From Nitrospinales bacterium (GTDB lineage: Bacteria > Nitrospinota_A > UBA7883 > JACRGQ01), in the NCBI GenBank assembly GCA_023248535.1, contig JAHFEJ010000005.1:19456-67720 (forward strand): DNA of 48,265 nt. Direction: 5' to 3'. The notes under the pieces are model-generated. The model was not told where the DNA came from. It searched no databases and saw nothing but the letters and a program-made list of their open reading frames with translations. The position numbers and the translations under genes are program-made. Positions 7,775 through 16,961 of this stretch are shown here, piece after piece (the stretch's first letter is position 1; each line of letters starts with the position of its first letter).

Positions 7775-9202
7775 CTACTTCCATACCACAGAAACGGAGC
7801 CTTGGGCGACGATGTCGGCGCGGAACCCTTTTTGTCCCATATAAAATCGGCGTACGTACAACTCGTTGACTTCCGCCTGCAGGGTAGTGTGTTCATCAAG
7901 CGCGATATTGAGCGCCCGTTCGATTTTTCCTTTGGCGTCTTTCAGGCCGGTATCCATCCGCCACTGGGCCTGCTTTCGCATCTGGCCGCGGAAGTCGTCG
8001 TGAAGAAGCCATTCGGCGGCGGCCTGCAGGGCGCTTTCGGTTTCCAACGTGTAGTCGAGTTTGGCAAGATGTAAAAGTCCCTTTTCCTCATCGTAAACCG
8101 GTTCACCCGAGAAAAAAATGGCTCCGTTCACATCCCCCTTCAGTCCCAGTTGAATCACGCAACGCCCTTTCGACGAATAAACCGAGGCGCTGGTGATGAC
8201 CACCTTCCGCGTACCCAAAATCACCGGTTTTTCCGAAAGGCGGCGGAAAAGCTGTTCCGCCGCCGCATCGAAATCCAGCGCCGCTTTCAGCGCCACATTA
8301 AATCTGCCGCTTGCCTTGGGGCCTGTTTTCAATTCCGGCAGCGTTGTGGTTCCGGGAGCGGGCATTGTGCCCACCGTCATCACTGGCGTGCCCGTGATGC
8401 CGATGCCGGTCACCAATGTGTCGCCGGAGCCATCTATGGCGGTTACATGTATATCGCGCGGATTTGGCAACAGCCAGACATCCTTTTCCAGTTGCAGCGG
8501 CGTCTGTATTTTTTTCCAAGCTTCTTCAGCGGTGTTTTTGAAATCGGCCGCCGCCGGTATCCGTTCGTCAATCAACTTCGCCGCCTCCTCCAGCCGGGGG
8601 CGTATTTTGCCGTCGACCGCATGGGTGATATCGAAATTGAGCGCCGTCACCCCGCAGCGATTGGGATAGAGATTCGGCAACAGCCTCGTTTTTGAGCGAA
8701 CCTTCCAGTCCGGGGTCCAGTCCAGCGCGGTCTCCATGCTGAAGACCGCTTCCCGCGGGCCTTCGCCGCCATCGCCGCATTGGCCGAACTGCATCCACGG
8801 GGACTGGCCGCCGCCCAATATGCCCGTCTTGAGCCTATGGGCCACCGCCAGCGAATAGGAGACACGCGCGGTGATTCTCACTTTGTTGCCGGCCAGAACC
8901 GCCTGCAACGGGGCGCGCCAGACGCGGTATTTTACTCCAATGTCACCGACAGCGCTGGCGCCAACGGTTTCCCATCCGTTGCTGTTGAATTCCAGCGGGA
9001 CCTTTTCCTCCGCCTTCCGCAGAATCGGCCCCAGATGCACGGTGATCGGAATTTCAATTCCGCTCTCCTCCGGCGGGATATCCGGCTCTGGGGCCGCCGC
9101 CTCAAAGGCCGGCTTCGGCACGCCGAGTCCGCCGCCGCATCCAGCCATGCAGGCGAGCAACAGCGCCCCGATAACGGCGGGGAGGGGAAAATTGCGCTTC
9201 AT
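7775..9202 (-). CDS. DUF4403 family lipoprotein
   Basis: A 475-residue predicted lipoprotein of the DUF4403 (PF14356-like) family of unknown function. The N-terminus has a hydrophobic core and the lipobox-like CMAGCGGG (Cys about residue 22). The mature protein shows a two-fold pattern of a beta-rich YRVWRAPLQAVLAGNKVRITARVSYSL block and a later FNVALKAALDFDAAAEQLFRRL block, typical of duplicated membrane-lipid-binding-like folds. The C-terminus reads GQKGFRADIVAQGSVSVVWK. It is probably monocistronic: it converges on no gene and precedes the flgB promoter region. No function can be assigned. Confidence 0.85.
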   Translation of the reverse strand: MKRNFPLPAVIGALLLACMAGCGGGLGVPKPAFEAAAPEPDIPPEESGIEIPITVHLGPILRKAEEKVPLEFNSNGWETVGASAVGDIGVKYRVWRAPLQAVLAGNKVRITARVSYSLAVAHRLKTGILGGGQSPWMQFGQCGDGGEGPREAVFSMETALDWTPDWKVRSKTRLLPNLYPNRCGVTALNFDITHAVDGKIRPRLEEAAKLIDERIPAAADFKNTAEEAWKKIQTPLQLEKDVWLLPNPRDIHVTAIDGSGDTLVTGIGITGTPVMTVGTMPAPGTTTLPELKTGPKASGRFNVALKAALDFDAAAEQLFRRLSEKPVILGTRKVVITSASVYSSKGRCVIQLGLKGDVNGAIFFSGEPVYDEEKGLLHLAKLDYTLETESALQAAAEWLLHDDFRGQMRKQAQWRMDTGLKDAKGKIERALNIALDEHTTLQAEVNELYVRRFYMGQKGFRADIVAQGSVSVVWK

Positions 9203-9466
9203 CCAGCCGATTATACCCCGCCATCCGCCACTGCGTTTTTTGGTCTTTAACTGGCAATGGATAATGAACGAGCCACAGAGGCACCGGGAAAACTGTTTAC
9301 ATTAAAGGTACCGGCCTGAGGTTTTAATTCCGTACTTTCAATACAAAGAGACTTGTCTTGTAACTCTGTGCCTCTGCGTCTCTCGTGGTTATATTCATCT
9401 ACAGAAATGCTGGATGAGCCGGGACAAACCTTTGCGCGGGAAAACCGAAAAGTGGATAATAGGCAA
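9203..9466. other. Divergent intergenic region with CAGAGGCAC inverted repeat
   Basis: 264 bases between the divergent DUF4403 and aldehyde dehydrogenase genes. CAGAGGCAC (9276-9284) recurs inverted as GTGCCTCTG (9368-9376), each close to a CCAC/GTGG tetramer. This resembles the 'accacagaggcacagag' type of intergenic repeat found in many environmental bacterial genomes. No convincing promoter was found, and upstream in-frame starts for the dehydrogenase (9353, 9407) overlap the repeat and are not preferred. Confidence 0.5.
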
Positions 9467-10891
9467 ATGCGCGAACATCGGATTTATGTTGGGGGGCGTT
9501 TCACGGCCACTCCCCGCAAAACCGCCGTCACCGCGCCATTCAACGGCGAAACGATAGGGGAGGTTTTCCTCGCGGGCGCGGCAGAGGTGGAGTCCGCCAC
9601 CGCCGCCGCGCAGGCTTCTTTTGAAGAGACGAAAAAGCTTGCGCCGGCGGACCGTGCCGCGATTTTAATGGCGATCCATAACGGGATTGCCGCGCGCGCC
9701 GAAGAGTTGGCCCGCGTTATCGCGCGGGAAGCGGGGAAACCGGTTCTCAACGCGCGGCAGGAGGTGCAACGGAGCCTATTCACGTTTCTGACGGCGGCGG
9801 AAGAGGCGAAACGCATTTCGGGGGAAGTGCTGCCGCTTGATATCCATCCGCTGGCCAAAGGGCGGCAATGCTTTGTGAAACGCTTCCCCATCGGTCCCAT
9901 CCTTGGCATCTCGCCTTTTAATTTTCCGCTCAACCTCGTTGCCCACAAAGCCGCCCCCGCCTTGGCGGCGGGAAACCCCATTGTGATAAAACCGGCCACA
10001 CGGACGCCGTTGACCGCGCTGCTTCTGGCGGAGATTGTTGACGCATCCGGCTGGCCCAAGGGGGCGTTCTCGGTATTGCCCACCACCAATGAATTGGCGG
10101 AAACGATGGTGCGGGATGAACGGTACAAAATGGTCTCGTTCACCGGCAGTCCTGCCGTGGGGTGGATGCTGAAGAATATCGCGGGGAAAAAGAAGGTGGC
10201 GCTGGAACTGGGGGGCAACGCGGGGGTCATCGTGCATGACGATGCCGACCTCGACTACGCCGCCGGGCGGATTGTCACCGGCGGATTCAGTTATGCGGGG
10301 CAGACCTGCATTTCAGTGCAACGCGTCTTCGTACAACAAACGGTGTACGAAAAATTCAAGGCGCTTTTCATCCCGAAAGTGGCGGCCCTGAAAACCGGCG
10401 ATCCGCTGGACGAAGCGGTCAACGTCGGCCCCCTTATCTCGGCGGGCGAGGTTCAGCGCATCCTCGGCTGGATGGACGAGGCGGTGAAGGGGGGGGCGAA
10501 ACTCCTCTGCGGCGGAAAAGCGGAGGGGAACGTTCTCCAGCCGTCCGTGCTGGAGCAAACCACCCCGGAAATGAAAGTTAACTGCATGGAAGTTTTTGGA
10601 CCGGTGGTGACGCTTATCCCCTACGGCGCCATGGATGAAGCGCTGGCGCTTCTGAACGATAGCGAATTCGGCCTTCAGGCCGGCGTTTTTACCAACGATC
10701 TCCGTGGCGCGTTCGACGCGTGGGAAACGCTGGACGTGGGGGGGGTGATGATAGGGGATGTGCCGACCTTCCGCATCGATCACATGCCATACGGCGGCGT
10801 GAAAAGCTCCGGCCTCGGCCGCGAGGGGTTGCGCTGGGCCATTGAGGAAATGACCGAACCGAAATCCCTCGTCATCAACCTTCCGGGGTAG
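9467..10891 (+). CDS. NAD(P)-dependent aldehyde dehydrogenase family protein
   Basis: A 474-residue ALDH-superfamily enzyme that oxidises an aldehyde to the acid. ATG 9467 (MREHRIYVGGRF) matches the usual family N-terminus; longer in-frame starts run through non-conserved sequence. Catalytic residues are visible: Glu247 in ELGGNAG and nucleophilic Cys281 in GQTCISV. The cofactor-binding part includes SPFNFPLNLVAHKAAPALAAGNPIVIKPA and FTGSPAVGW, with the late EVFGPVV motif. The composition is closest to lactaldehyde/succinate-semialdehyde-like soluble ALDHs, but the substrate is not determined. It stands alone; the next gene is convergent. Confidence 0.93.
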   Translation: MREHRIYVGGRFTATPRKTAVTAPFNGETIGEVFLAGAAEVESATAAAQASFEETKKLAPADRAAILMAIHNGIAARAEELARVIAREAGKPVLNARQEVQRSLFTFLTAAEEAKRISGEVLPLDIHPLAKGRQCFVKRFPIGPILGISPFNFPLNLVAHKAAPALAAGNPIVIKPATRTPLTALLLAEIVDASGWPKGAFSVLPTTNELAETMVRDERYKMVSFTGSPAVGWMLKNIAGKKKVALELGGNAGVIVHDDADLDYAAGRIVTGGFSYAGQTCISVQRVFVQQTVYEKFKALFIPKVAALKTGDPLDEAVNVGPLISAGEVQRILGWMDEAVKGGAKLLCGGKAEGNVLQPSVLEQTTPEMKVNCMEVFGPVVTLIPYGAMDEALALLNDSEFGLQAGVFTNDLRGAFDAWETLDVGGVMIGDVPTFRIDHMPYGGVKSSGLGREGLRWAIEEMTEPKSLVINLPG

Positions 10892-10972
10892 GGCGCGCTT
10901 CCTGTCATTGTTCCACTAGGGGGATGAAAGGTCCGCTCTTGCCACTGTACAGGCAGGACGCCATGCGTAAAA

Positions 10973-11020
10973 GAGAGAGCTTTGAAAATATAACTGGGTG
11001 CCGTGCCCTTCAAGGGCACC
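10973..11020 (+). repeat. Interspersed intergenic repeat, copy A
   Basis: Bases 10973-11002 match 29449-29478 at 24 of 30 positions, and 10975-10991 match the minus strand of 29322-29338 at 17 of 17. Copy A ends in the near-palindrome GTGCCCTT-C-AAGGGCAC (11003-11019), just as copy C ends in a hairpin. It lies between convergent genes, so a REP-like or bidirectional terminator role is possible. Confidence 0.6.
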
Positions 11021-11128
11021 CCCGCGGCGGGTTGTGTGCGGCAGGCTCCGCAGGCTTCGCCGCCGCATGTTTATTTCCGCCGCTCCCAAGTCAAGCCCGG
11101 CATGACATAGGCAGGGGCGGAAAGGGTG

Positions 11129-13273
11129 TTATGCGGCGGCGCCGCGCGGGCCTGTGTAGCGCTTTGCCAGGATGAGCAGTTCCCTTTCGGCGTCCTGCTT
11201 TTGCAGGAAGTGATTGGCTCCCGCCCGAATGAACTTCGCTTTATCCGCCGCGTCGGTCGTGCTTCCCGCGATGATGAGCGGTGTGCGCGCATATTCATCG
11301 GATTCGCGCAGCGCGGTAAGGAAGTTCAGGGTGTTGCCGTTGCCTCCCTCATTGGCAATGATGATGAATTCCGGGGATCCCCCCCTGGCGGTGGCTTTAA
11401 TAAGCGCATAGGGCGTATCGACCTCCACCATTTCCACATCCAGATTCCTGGCGAAAAAGCTTTCAAGGCGGTATTTGAACTGGCTGTCGTCGCACATGAT
11501 GGCGGCGTAGGGGCGGCGGTACGGGAGGGTGATCGTGAATTTGCTTCCATTTCCCGGTATCGATTCCACGGTAATCGTGCCGGCATGTGCGCCGATGATG
11601 TCGGCGACCAAGGGGAGGCCCAGCCCGGTTCCCCGTTCGCCCGCGGTGCCAGCCCGGCTGGTTTTTTCCTCATGCTTGAAGACTTTTCCCAGCAGCGTTT
11701 CCGGAATGCCGATGCCGTTGTCCTTGACGGTGACGACGCCGTTCTTGCCGAATACAGTGCCCACTTCCACCCGTCCTTCGTTCTTTTTGCAGAATTTGAT
11801 GGAGTTGTTGATCAGGTTGTGGAACACCTCTTCCATCAGGTTGGGGTCGGCATAGAACCGCATGCCGGCGGGAACGGCGTTTACCAGGGTGGCCCCTTTT
11901 TCTTCGGCCTGTTGGGCCACCCGTTCGAACACCAGATCGACCGCGCGCCGTACGTCCATAAATTCGCGCTTCACCCCCAGCTTGCCGCTCTTGATGCGGT
12001 TTATGTTCAGGATTTCTTCGGTCATCCGCATCAGGTTTTCAACAATCTGGATAACCCGTGAGATGGTCGAACGGTATGCGGCGGGGGCGGATTCCGTGCC
12101 GCTTCCGGCCCGTTTCAAAAGTGAAAGGATGGTGCTGAAACCGCCGCGCAGGTCGTGTGCGACAAGTGAAAGGAGCTTGTTCTTCGTTTCCGTCGCCTTC
12201 TCGGCTTCGCTTTTTTCAATTTCCAGTTTGCCATGCGCGGCTTTCTGCCAGAGGATGAGGCCGAATACGGCCAATGCCGATAGAAACACCAGCAGATATA
12301 ATCCGGCGCGGAAGACCGCGCGGCCGCGGATCTCATTTACCCCGCCCTTGGATATTTCACCCACCGCACGGGATATTTCCAGCCCGGAATCGATGGCGTC
12401 GGTGGCTTTGGCCAGCCAGACTTCCCCGGAAAGGGAGTATGGCGCGTGCGCCGCCGATGCGGCATATACCGCTTTGCGCGTGTTTTCATAATCCGTTAAG
12501 AAGACCTTTTCAAAATGATCAATGGCCGCCCGAAGCGGCGCGGGGGTTTCCTCCAGAGCGCGCAGCTCCAGTACTTTGGCGGCGGCCTCATCCACAATGA
12601 CCCGGTAGGCTTTGAGCATCTCCCCGGTTTCCGGCGGAATGGGCCGTCCCGCCGCTATCAACCCCCCCAACAGCGCCCGCTCGCGTCCGGCGAATTCGCA
12701 CAGCTTGGCGATATTGGCGCGGATCACGATGTTGTAGTACATGATTTTTTCCCCGGTTTCGTGGGGGGCGAATACCGTATCGCGAAGGCGGAATTCGCTT
12801 TCGATATTGCCGGAAGCAACGGCTACCCATTCCCCGGATTTGATGTTATGCGCGATGATCCTTTTTCGGGCGGTATCAAGTTCCGCCAGACGCTGTTTCC
12901 ATGCGGCCTGCTGGCGCTCCACATCCCTGTCGGGTTCCAACTTCAAATGTTCGCGGAGGTCCTCCATCGCGGCGCTTGTTTCCACATCGCCTTTCCCGCC
13001 GATTTCATTGAACCGCTGGATCATCGCCGAGGTGGGGAAGTCCGTGCCGAGGATGGTGTTGCCGATCCCGCGTTCCAGCGCATGAAGGCTGGCCGCATTG
13101 TTCAGGTGCCCCGCCACCTTGTCCATCAGGCGGTAGTGTTCCGCCCGCCGCATCTCCTTGCGCTCTTCTATCATGAGCACGGCGGCAAGGCCGAGGGCGA
13201 AAAGAAAAACAAGGAACACCAGCCTTTGCATACGGAGAAAAACTTCTCTCGTGAAAACTTCTTTCGCCGGCAT
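11129..13273 (-). CDS. Membrane sensor histidine kinase with degenerate C-terminal receiver
   Basis: 714 residues from ATG 13273, which follows AGGGACGG; the longer in-frame start at 13354 overlaps the divergent pdxJ upstream region and adds non-conserved sequence. Order: TM1 (FLVFLFALGLAAVLMI), a large helical periplasmic domain, TM2 (LYLLVFLSALAVFGLILW), HisKA with H-box VAHDLRGG (His373, Pro of the usual motif replaced by Gly), and HATPase with NLINNSIKFC, DNGIGIP and GTGLGLP. The last 120 residues or so look like a receiver (IMCDDSQFKYRL, with a late Lys in HFLQKQ), but the phosphoacceptor site reads FIIIANEGG, with no Asp. Inference: a pseudo-receiver used for protein contact. It is an orphan with no regulator next to it. 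Confidence 0.9.
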   Translation of the reverse strand: MPAKEVFTREVFLRMQRLVFLVFLFALGLAAVLMIEERKEMRRAEHYRLMDKVAGHLNNAASLHALERGIGNTILGTDFPTSAMIQRFNEIGGKGDVETSAAMEDLREHLKLEPDRDVERQQAAWKQRLAELDTARKRIIAHNIKSGEWVAVASGNIESEFRLRDTVFAPHETGEKIMYYNIVIRANIAKLCEFAGRERALLGGLIAAGRPIPPETGEMLKAYRVIVDEAAAKVLELRALEETPAPLRAAIDHFEKVFLTDYENTRKAVYAASAAHAPYSLSGEVWLAKATDAIDSGLEISRAVGEISKGGVNEIRGRAVFRAGLYLLVFLSALAVFGLILWQKAAHGKLEIEKSEAEKATETKNKLLSLVAHDLRGGFSTILSLLKRAGSGTESAPAAYRSTISRVIQIVENLMRMTEEILNINRIKSGKLGVKREFMDVRRAVDLVFERVAQQAEEKGATLVNAVPAGMRFYADPNLMEEVFHNLINNSIKFCKKNEGRVEVGTVFGKNGVVTVKDNGIGIPETLLGKVFKHEEKTSRAGTAGERGTGLGLPLVADIIGAHAGTITVESIPGNGSKFTITLPYRRPYAAIMCDDSQFKYRLESFFARNLDVEMVEVDTPYALIKATARGGSPEFIIIANEGGNGNTLNFLTALRESDEYARTPLIIAGSTTDAADKAKFIRAGANHFLQKQDAERELLILAKRYTGPRGAAA

Positions 13274-13481
13274 TTCCGTCCCTATTAATCCGCCGCATTC
13301 ACGGCGCACACCCAATGCCATCTGTGAATAACAGATGGCCAGCCCCCAATTCACCCCACAGGACTATATCACAGCTAACCCTGGGGGGTTATCTGATAAA
13401 ATGCTTTTAGGCCGCTATCCGGTCGACTTGAATATCTTCAGTATTCCAACCCGGATATTTGCGGTACAATCCAAGCGGATT

Positions 13482-14225
13482 ATGGCAAAACTGGGCGTAA
13501 ACGTTGATCATGTGGCCACATTGCGCCAGGCGCGCCGCGCCGCGTATCCCGATCCGGCGGCGGCCGCGAAAATGGCGCTGGAGGAAGGGGTTTCCTGCAT
13601 CACCGTTCACCTCCGCGAAGACCGCCGCCACATCCAGGATGCCGACTTGCTCGCGATCCGCAAACTTCCCGGCTGCCGTCTGAATCTGGAGATGTCCGCC
13701 GCGGAGGATATCATCGCTATCGCCCTCAACCTCCGGCCCGAACAGGTTACCATCGTGCCGGAACGAAGGCAGGAATTGACCACCGAGGGGGGGCTGGACG
13801 TGGCGGCACGCCCGGAGTTTTACCGTGATTTAACCAAGACCTTTTCCTCCGCCGGAATCGCCCTTTCTTTTTTCATCGATCCCGACCAGCGGCAAATCGA
13901 CGCTTGTGCCGCCACCCAGGCGTTGGCCGTGGAGATCAACACCGCCGCCTACAGCGAAGCCGTGAGCGATAAGGATACCGCCAAAACCCTGCGCGAAGTG
14001 CAACGTGCGGCGTATACGGCGCGCAACCTGGGGCTGGCCGTACACGCCGGCCACGGATTGAACTACCGGAATGTCACTTCCATCGCCGCCATTGAAGGGC
14101 TGGAGGAGCTTAACATCGGCCACAGCATCGTGGCGCAGTCGGTGTATGTCGGGTTCCCTTCCGCGGTTGCCAGCATGAAAAGGCTGATCGAAGCCGCCTC
14201 CCAAAAAAAACGGGCCGCGGGGTGA
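13482..14225 (+). CDS. pdxJ: Pyridoxine 5'-phosphate synthase PdxJ
   Basis: Condenses 1-deoxyxylulose-5-phosphate with 3-amino-2-oxopropyl phosphate to give pyridoxine 5'-phosphate in the DXP-dependent vitamin B6 pathway. The start ATG 13482 gives MAKLGVNVDHVATLRQAR, the invariant N-terminus; 247 residues is normal. Further motifs are HLREDRRHIQDAD, VPERRQELTTEGGLD and HAGHGLNYRN. It is divergent from the kinase gene upstream. The Dabb gene follows 5 bases after the stop and is probably cotranscribed. Confidence 0.97.
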   Translation: MAKLGVNVDHVATLRQARRAAYPDPAAAAKMALEEGVSCITVHLREDRRHIQDADLLAIRKLPGCRLNLEMSAAEDIIAIALNLRPEQVTIVPERRQELTTEGGLDVAARPEFYRDLTKTFSSAGIALSFFIDPDQRQIDACAATQALAVEINTAAYSEAVSDKDTAKTLREVQRAAYTARNLGLAVHAGHGLNYRNVTSIAAIEGLEELNIGHSIVAQSVYVGFPSAVASMKRLIEAASQKKRAAG

Positions 14226-14230
14226 ACTAA

Positions 14231-14524
14231 GTGATCCGCCATATCGTGCTGTTCAAACTGAAAGAGGGGATCTCCGGCGCGGAGGCGAAGGAGCTGGCAA
14301 ACCAACTCGCCGCCCTGCGGCACAATACGGGCGGGTTGATGAAAGAGGCGGAAGTCGCCTTTGACGTTGTTCACGCCCATAATTCCCACGATATTGTGCT
14401 TAACTCCGTTTTTGAAGATACCGAGCGGCTGAAAGAGTACCAAATTCACCCCGAACATGTAAAAGTACTTGATTTGATTAAGAAAATCTGCTTAGCTACT
14501 GTAAAGGCAGATTACGTGATTTAA
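14231..14524 (+). CDS. Dabb (stress-responsive alpha/beta-barrel) domain protein
   Basis: A 97-residue single-domain protein of the ferredoxin-like dimeric Dabb family (PF07876). GTG 14231 is the only reasonable start. Visible features are the opening strand IRHIVLFKLKEG, the middle SHDIVLNSVFEDTERLKEYQIHPEH with the conserved YQxHPEH-type stretch, and the terminal VKADYVI strand. The biochemical function of the family is mostly unknown. It sits directly after pdxJ, so a link with B6 metabolism is possible but unproven. Confidence 0.88.
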   Translation: MIRHIVLFKLKEGISGAEAKELANQLAALRHNTGGLMKEAEVAFDVVHAHNSHDIVLNSVFEDTERLKEYQIHPEHVKVLDLIKKICLATVKADYVI

Positions 14525-14642
14525 AGAGGAGTTGGGGAAGGGCTTCCCATCGGAGCCATAATCCCCGGCATATCGTCCGGATAGGGCAGAATGCCCGTGT
14601 ATGCGGCGGTATTCGTTTTGTCTTTAGGGAGGTTGCTAGTTG

Positions 14643-16913
14643 ATGGAACAGGAAAAGATAGCCGCGCACGGAAGTGCGCAACTGACGCGGGAAGATATTA
14701 ACCGTTTTGCGGATCTGGTGAAAGAAGCCGACGCGCAGCGCAAGAGCCTCAACCTCCTCGTGGAATACATCCAGAACAACATCGAGAAGGTGAACCTGAA
14801 CGTCACCACGATGAAGAACCTCGAAAGCAAAATTCCCTTTTTCAACGAATTCGCCGAAAAGATGGGGGGGAAATTCGAGGAGCTGCGGAATCTCGAGATC
14901 CGCGTGAAAGACATCTCCGCGGGCGTGGAAGAGGGCGCCGGGCGCCTGCACGAACACCGCATGGCGGTGGACGAGGTTTCGCTGATCGCCGAACACGTGA
15001 AAAGCAAAGTGAAGGCGTTGAACCAGCAGCGGCTGGTGGTGGAAAAAGCCAACGAAGAGGCCGGCAAGCTCAACATTCTGATCTGGGACATGGAAGCCAA
15101 GGTCAAGAAGCTCACCGAAGAGAACAAGCTGGTCAAGCAGACCGAAAAGAACGTCATCCGCCTCGAGGAGATGCTGGACAAGGTCGCCGACCGGATGCAA
15201 GATATCGAAACCTTCAAGGGGTTGCTCAAAACCTCGGACGAGCAGATCGGCCGTTTGCAAGGTATCAGCCGCGAACTTGAGGATAAAATCGGCCGCATCG
15301 CCCGTCAAAAGGAAGAGATCGACGGCTACGGGAAGGACATCGAAAAGATCGGGCAGACCATCGGCCGCCTGCAGGCAAGCAGCGAGGATCTGCTGCGCCA
15401 GAATGCGCTGGTGACCCAGATGAACCGCGATGTGGCCCAACTGATCAAGGACATGAATGCGTTGCGCGTGGAAACCGGCAATATCATGATGAAAGAAGAC
15501 ATGATCAAGCGCATCAGCGGCAAGCTGAAGCAGCTTGAGGAGATGAACAGCGAGCTGGAGGTGAATATCACCCGCGTTCGCGAAGACAAGGACGTGGTGG
15601 CGGCCACCGAGGAGAAGATCAACAAGCTCAATGTGTTCCTTATCGACTCCATCGGCAACAAGATGAAGATACTCAAAGACGACATGGGCGCCGTGGAAAC
15701 CGCCCGCGAAAAAATGGCCCGCTTCCAGCAAGAGGCGGACGACCTCGAACTCAAGCTCCAGCGTTTCCGCGAAGATATCAAGATCAGCGAAGACATCGAG
15801 GTGAAGCTCAAGAAAATGGGGAGCATGCATGAAGTGCTCAACGCCCAGATCAACGACCTTTCCGCGCGCCGCAATATCGTCGACCAGGTGGAGAAAAAGG
15901 TCAATGCCCTCTCATCAACGGTCATTAATCTCGATGTGAAGATGGAAAACCAGCTCCAGCGCAAGGGGCTGGTCGAAAAGCTGGAGAAAAAGCTGGACGG
16001 CCTCGATTACTACATCGAAGACGCCACGCTGAAAGCGGACCGTATCAACAAAAAGGTCGAATTCCTCGAGAACCTCGACAAGAAGGTGGAGGACCTGCGC
16101 GAGATCACCCGCCAGGTGGAAGAAAAGATATTGGACATCACGCGCGAAAAAAGCGTCATCGACGCGCAGGAGCGCCGCCTCCAGATGCTCGGCAGCAAGC
16201 TGGTGGTCATCGAGGAAAACGTATCGGGCAAACTTGAAGAGGTGCGGGAAGGGAACAACCTCCTGCAGGGGATCATCAAGGCCAAGGAAGAGCTTATGCC
16301 GGTGGTTGACAAGGTGGATGGCCAGATAAGCGGGCTTGTGGCGCGCAGCCAGCAGCTCACCGGTTCCGAAGAGCGGCTGACCGGCGCGCAGACCCGGTTG
16401 GACGATCTGGAAAAACGGCTGGCAAATGTCCGCGACGAGGAGGAACTCCTCATCGAAACGGAAAAGCGGCTTAACATGCTGGGCAACATGATGGAAAAAA
16501 CCTCGCGCCAGGCCGACCAGATCGGCAAGGAGGAGGCGCTCATCAAGAAAGTCCAGGAAGACATTCTCGTCCTCACCTCGCAGATAGAAGACCTCCGTTC
16601 GCAGGAACGGAAGATCGCCAAGCATCAGGAATCGTTCGGGGAGATATCGGACAAGATCAGGTCCCTCTCGGCCATTATGAACGAAGCCGAAACCAAGATC
16701 GACGTGCTCAACTCCCGCATGGTGCTTATCAACCGCACCGAGCAGCGGCTCAACGACCTGAACATTCTCGCCGAAGACATCAAGACCAAGCTCAAGGTGC
16801 TTTCCTCCGAGGAAAAGATCATCGATAAGGCCGCCGGCCAAATCACCGAGCTTCGCTTCCTGTTGGGCGAAATCGAAAAAAAGATCAGCGACCAAAAGGC
16901 GGAGCGGGAATAG
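14643..16913 (+). CDS. Large cytoplasmic coiled-coil protein with internal repeats
   Basis: A 756-residue, highly charged, almost fully helical protein with no signal peptide, TM segment or catalytic motif, and essentially no Cys or Pro. ATG 14643 follows AGGGAGG (14626-14632); a TTG at 14640 is the alternative. It is built from degenerate repeats of the form [T/E]E[K/R][K/R][L/I/V]NxL. Examples are TEKNVIRLEEML, TEEKINKLNVFL, VEKKVNALSSTV, LEKKLDGLDYYI, QERRLQMLGSKL, TEKRLNMLGNMM and TEQRLNDLNILA. They are separated by variable heptad segments of about 45-100 residues. This architecture suits a filament or scaffold protein, comparable in kind to crescentin-like or spirochaete cytoplasmic filaments, but I recognise no named family. 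It is followed by mtnP about 50 bases later. Confidence 0.85.
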   Translation: MEQEKIAAHGSAQLTREDINRFADLVKEADAQRKSLNLLVEYIQNNIEKVNLNVTTMKNLESKIPFFNEFAEKMGGKFEELRNLEIRVKDISAGVEEGAGRLHEHRMAVDEVSLIAEHVKSKVKALNQQRLVVEKANEEAGKLNILIWDMEAKVKKLTEENKLVKQTEKNVIRLEEMLDKVADRMQDIETFKGLLKTSDEQIGRLQGISRELEDKIGRIARQKEEIDGYGKDIEKIGQTIGRLQASSEDLLRQNALVTQMNRDVAQLIKDMNALRVETGNIMMKEDMIKRISGKLKQLEEMNSELEVNITRVREDKDVVAATEEKINKLNVFLIDSIGNKMKILKDDMGAVETAREKMARFQQEADDLELKLQRFREDIKISEDIEVKLKKMGSMHEVLNAQINDLSARRNIVDQVEKKVNALSSTVINLDVKMENQLQRKGLVEKLEKKLDGLDYYIEDATLKADRINKKVEFLENLDKKVEDLREITRQVEEKILDITREKSVIDAQERRLQMLGSKLVVIEENVSGKLEEVREGNNLLQGIIKAKEELMPVVDKVDGQISGLVARSQQLTGSEERLTGAQTRLDDLEKRLANVRDEEELLIETEKRLNMLGNMMEKTSRQADQIGKEEALIKKVQEDILVLTSQIEDLRSQERKIAKHQESFGEISDKIRSLSAIMNEAETKIDVLNSRMVLINRTEQRLNDLNILAEDIKTKLKVLSSEEKIIDKAAGQITELRFLLGEIEKKISDQKAERE

Positions 16914-16961
16914 TCCCGCTCTTTCCCTTTTTCACAAAACCCCATTCACGGAGCGCGATAC

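Noticed and set aside
14496-15830. 444-codon open frame on the minus strand
   Set aside because: It is the antisense shadow of the coiled-coil gene; its composition (His/Leu/Phe repeats) mirrors Lys/Glu-rich codons and it has no ribosome site or family features.
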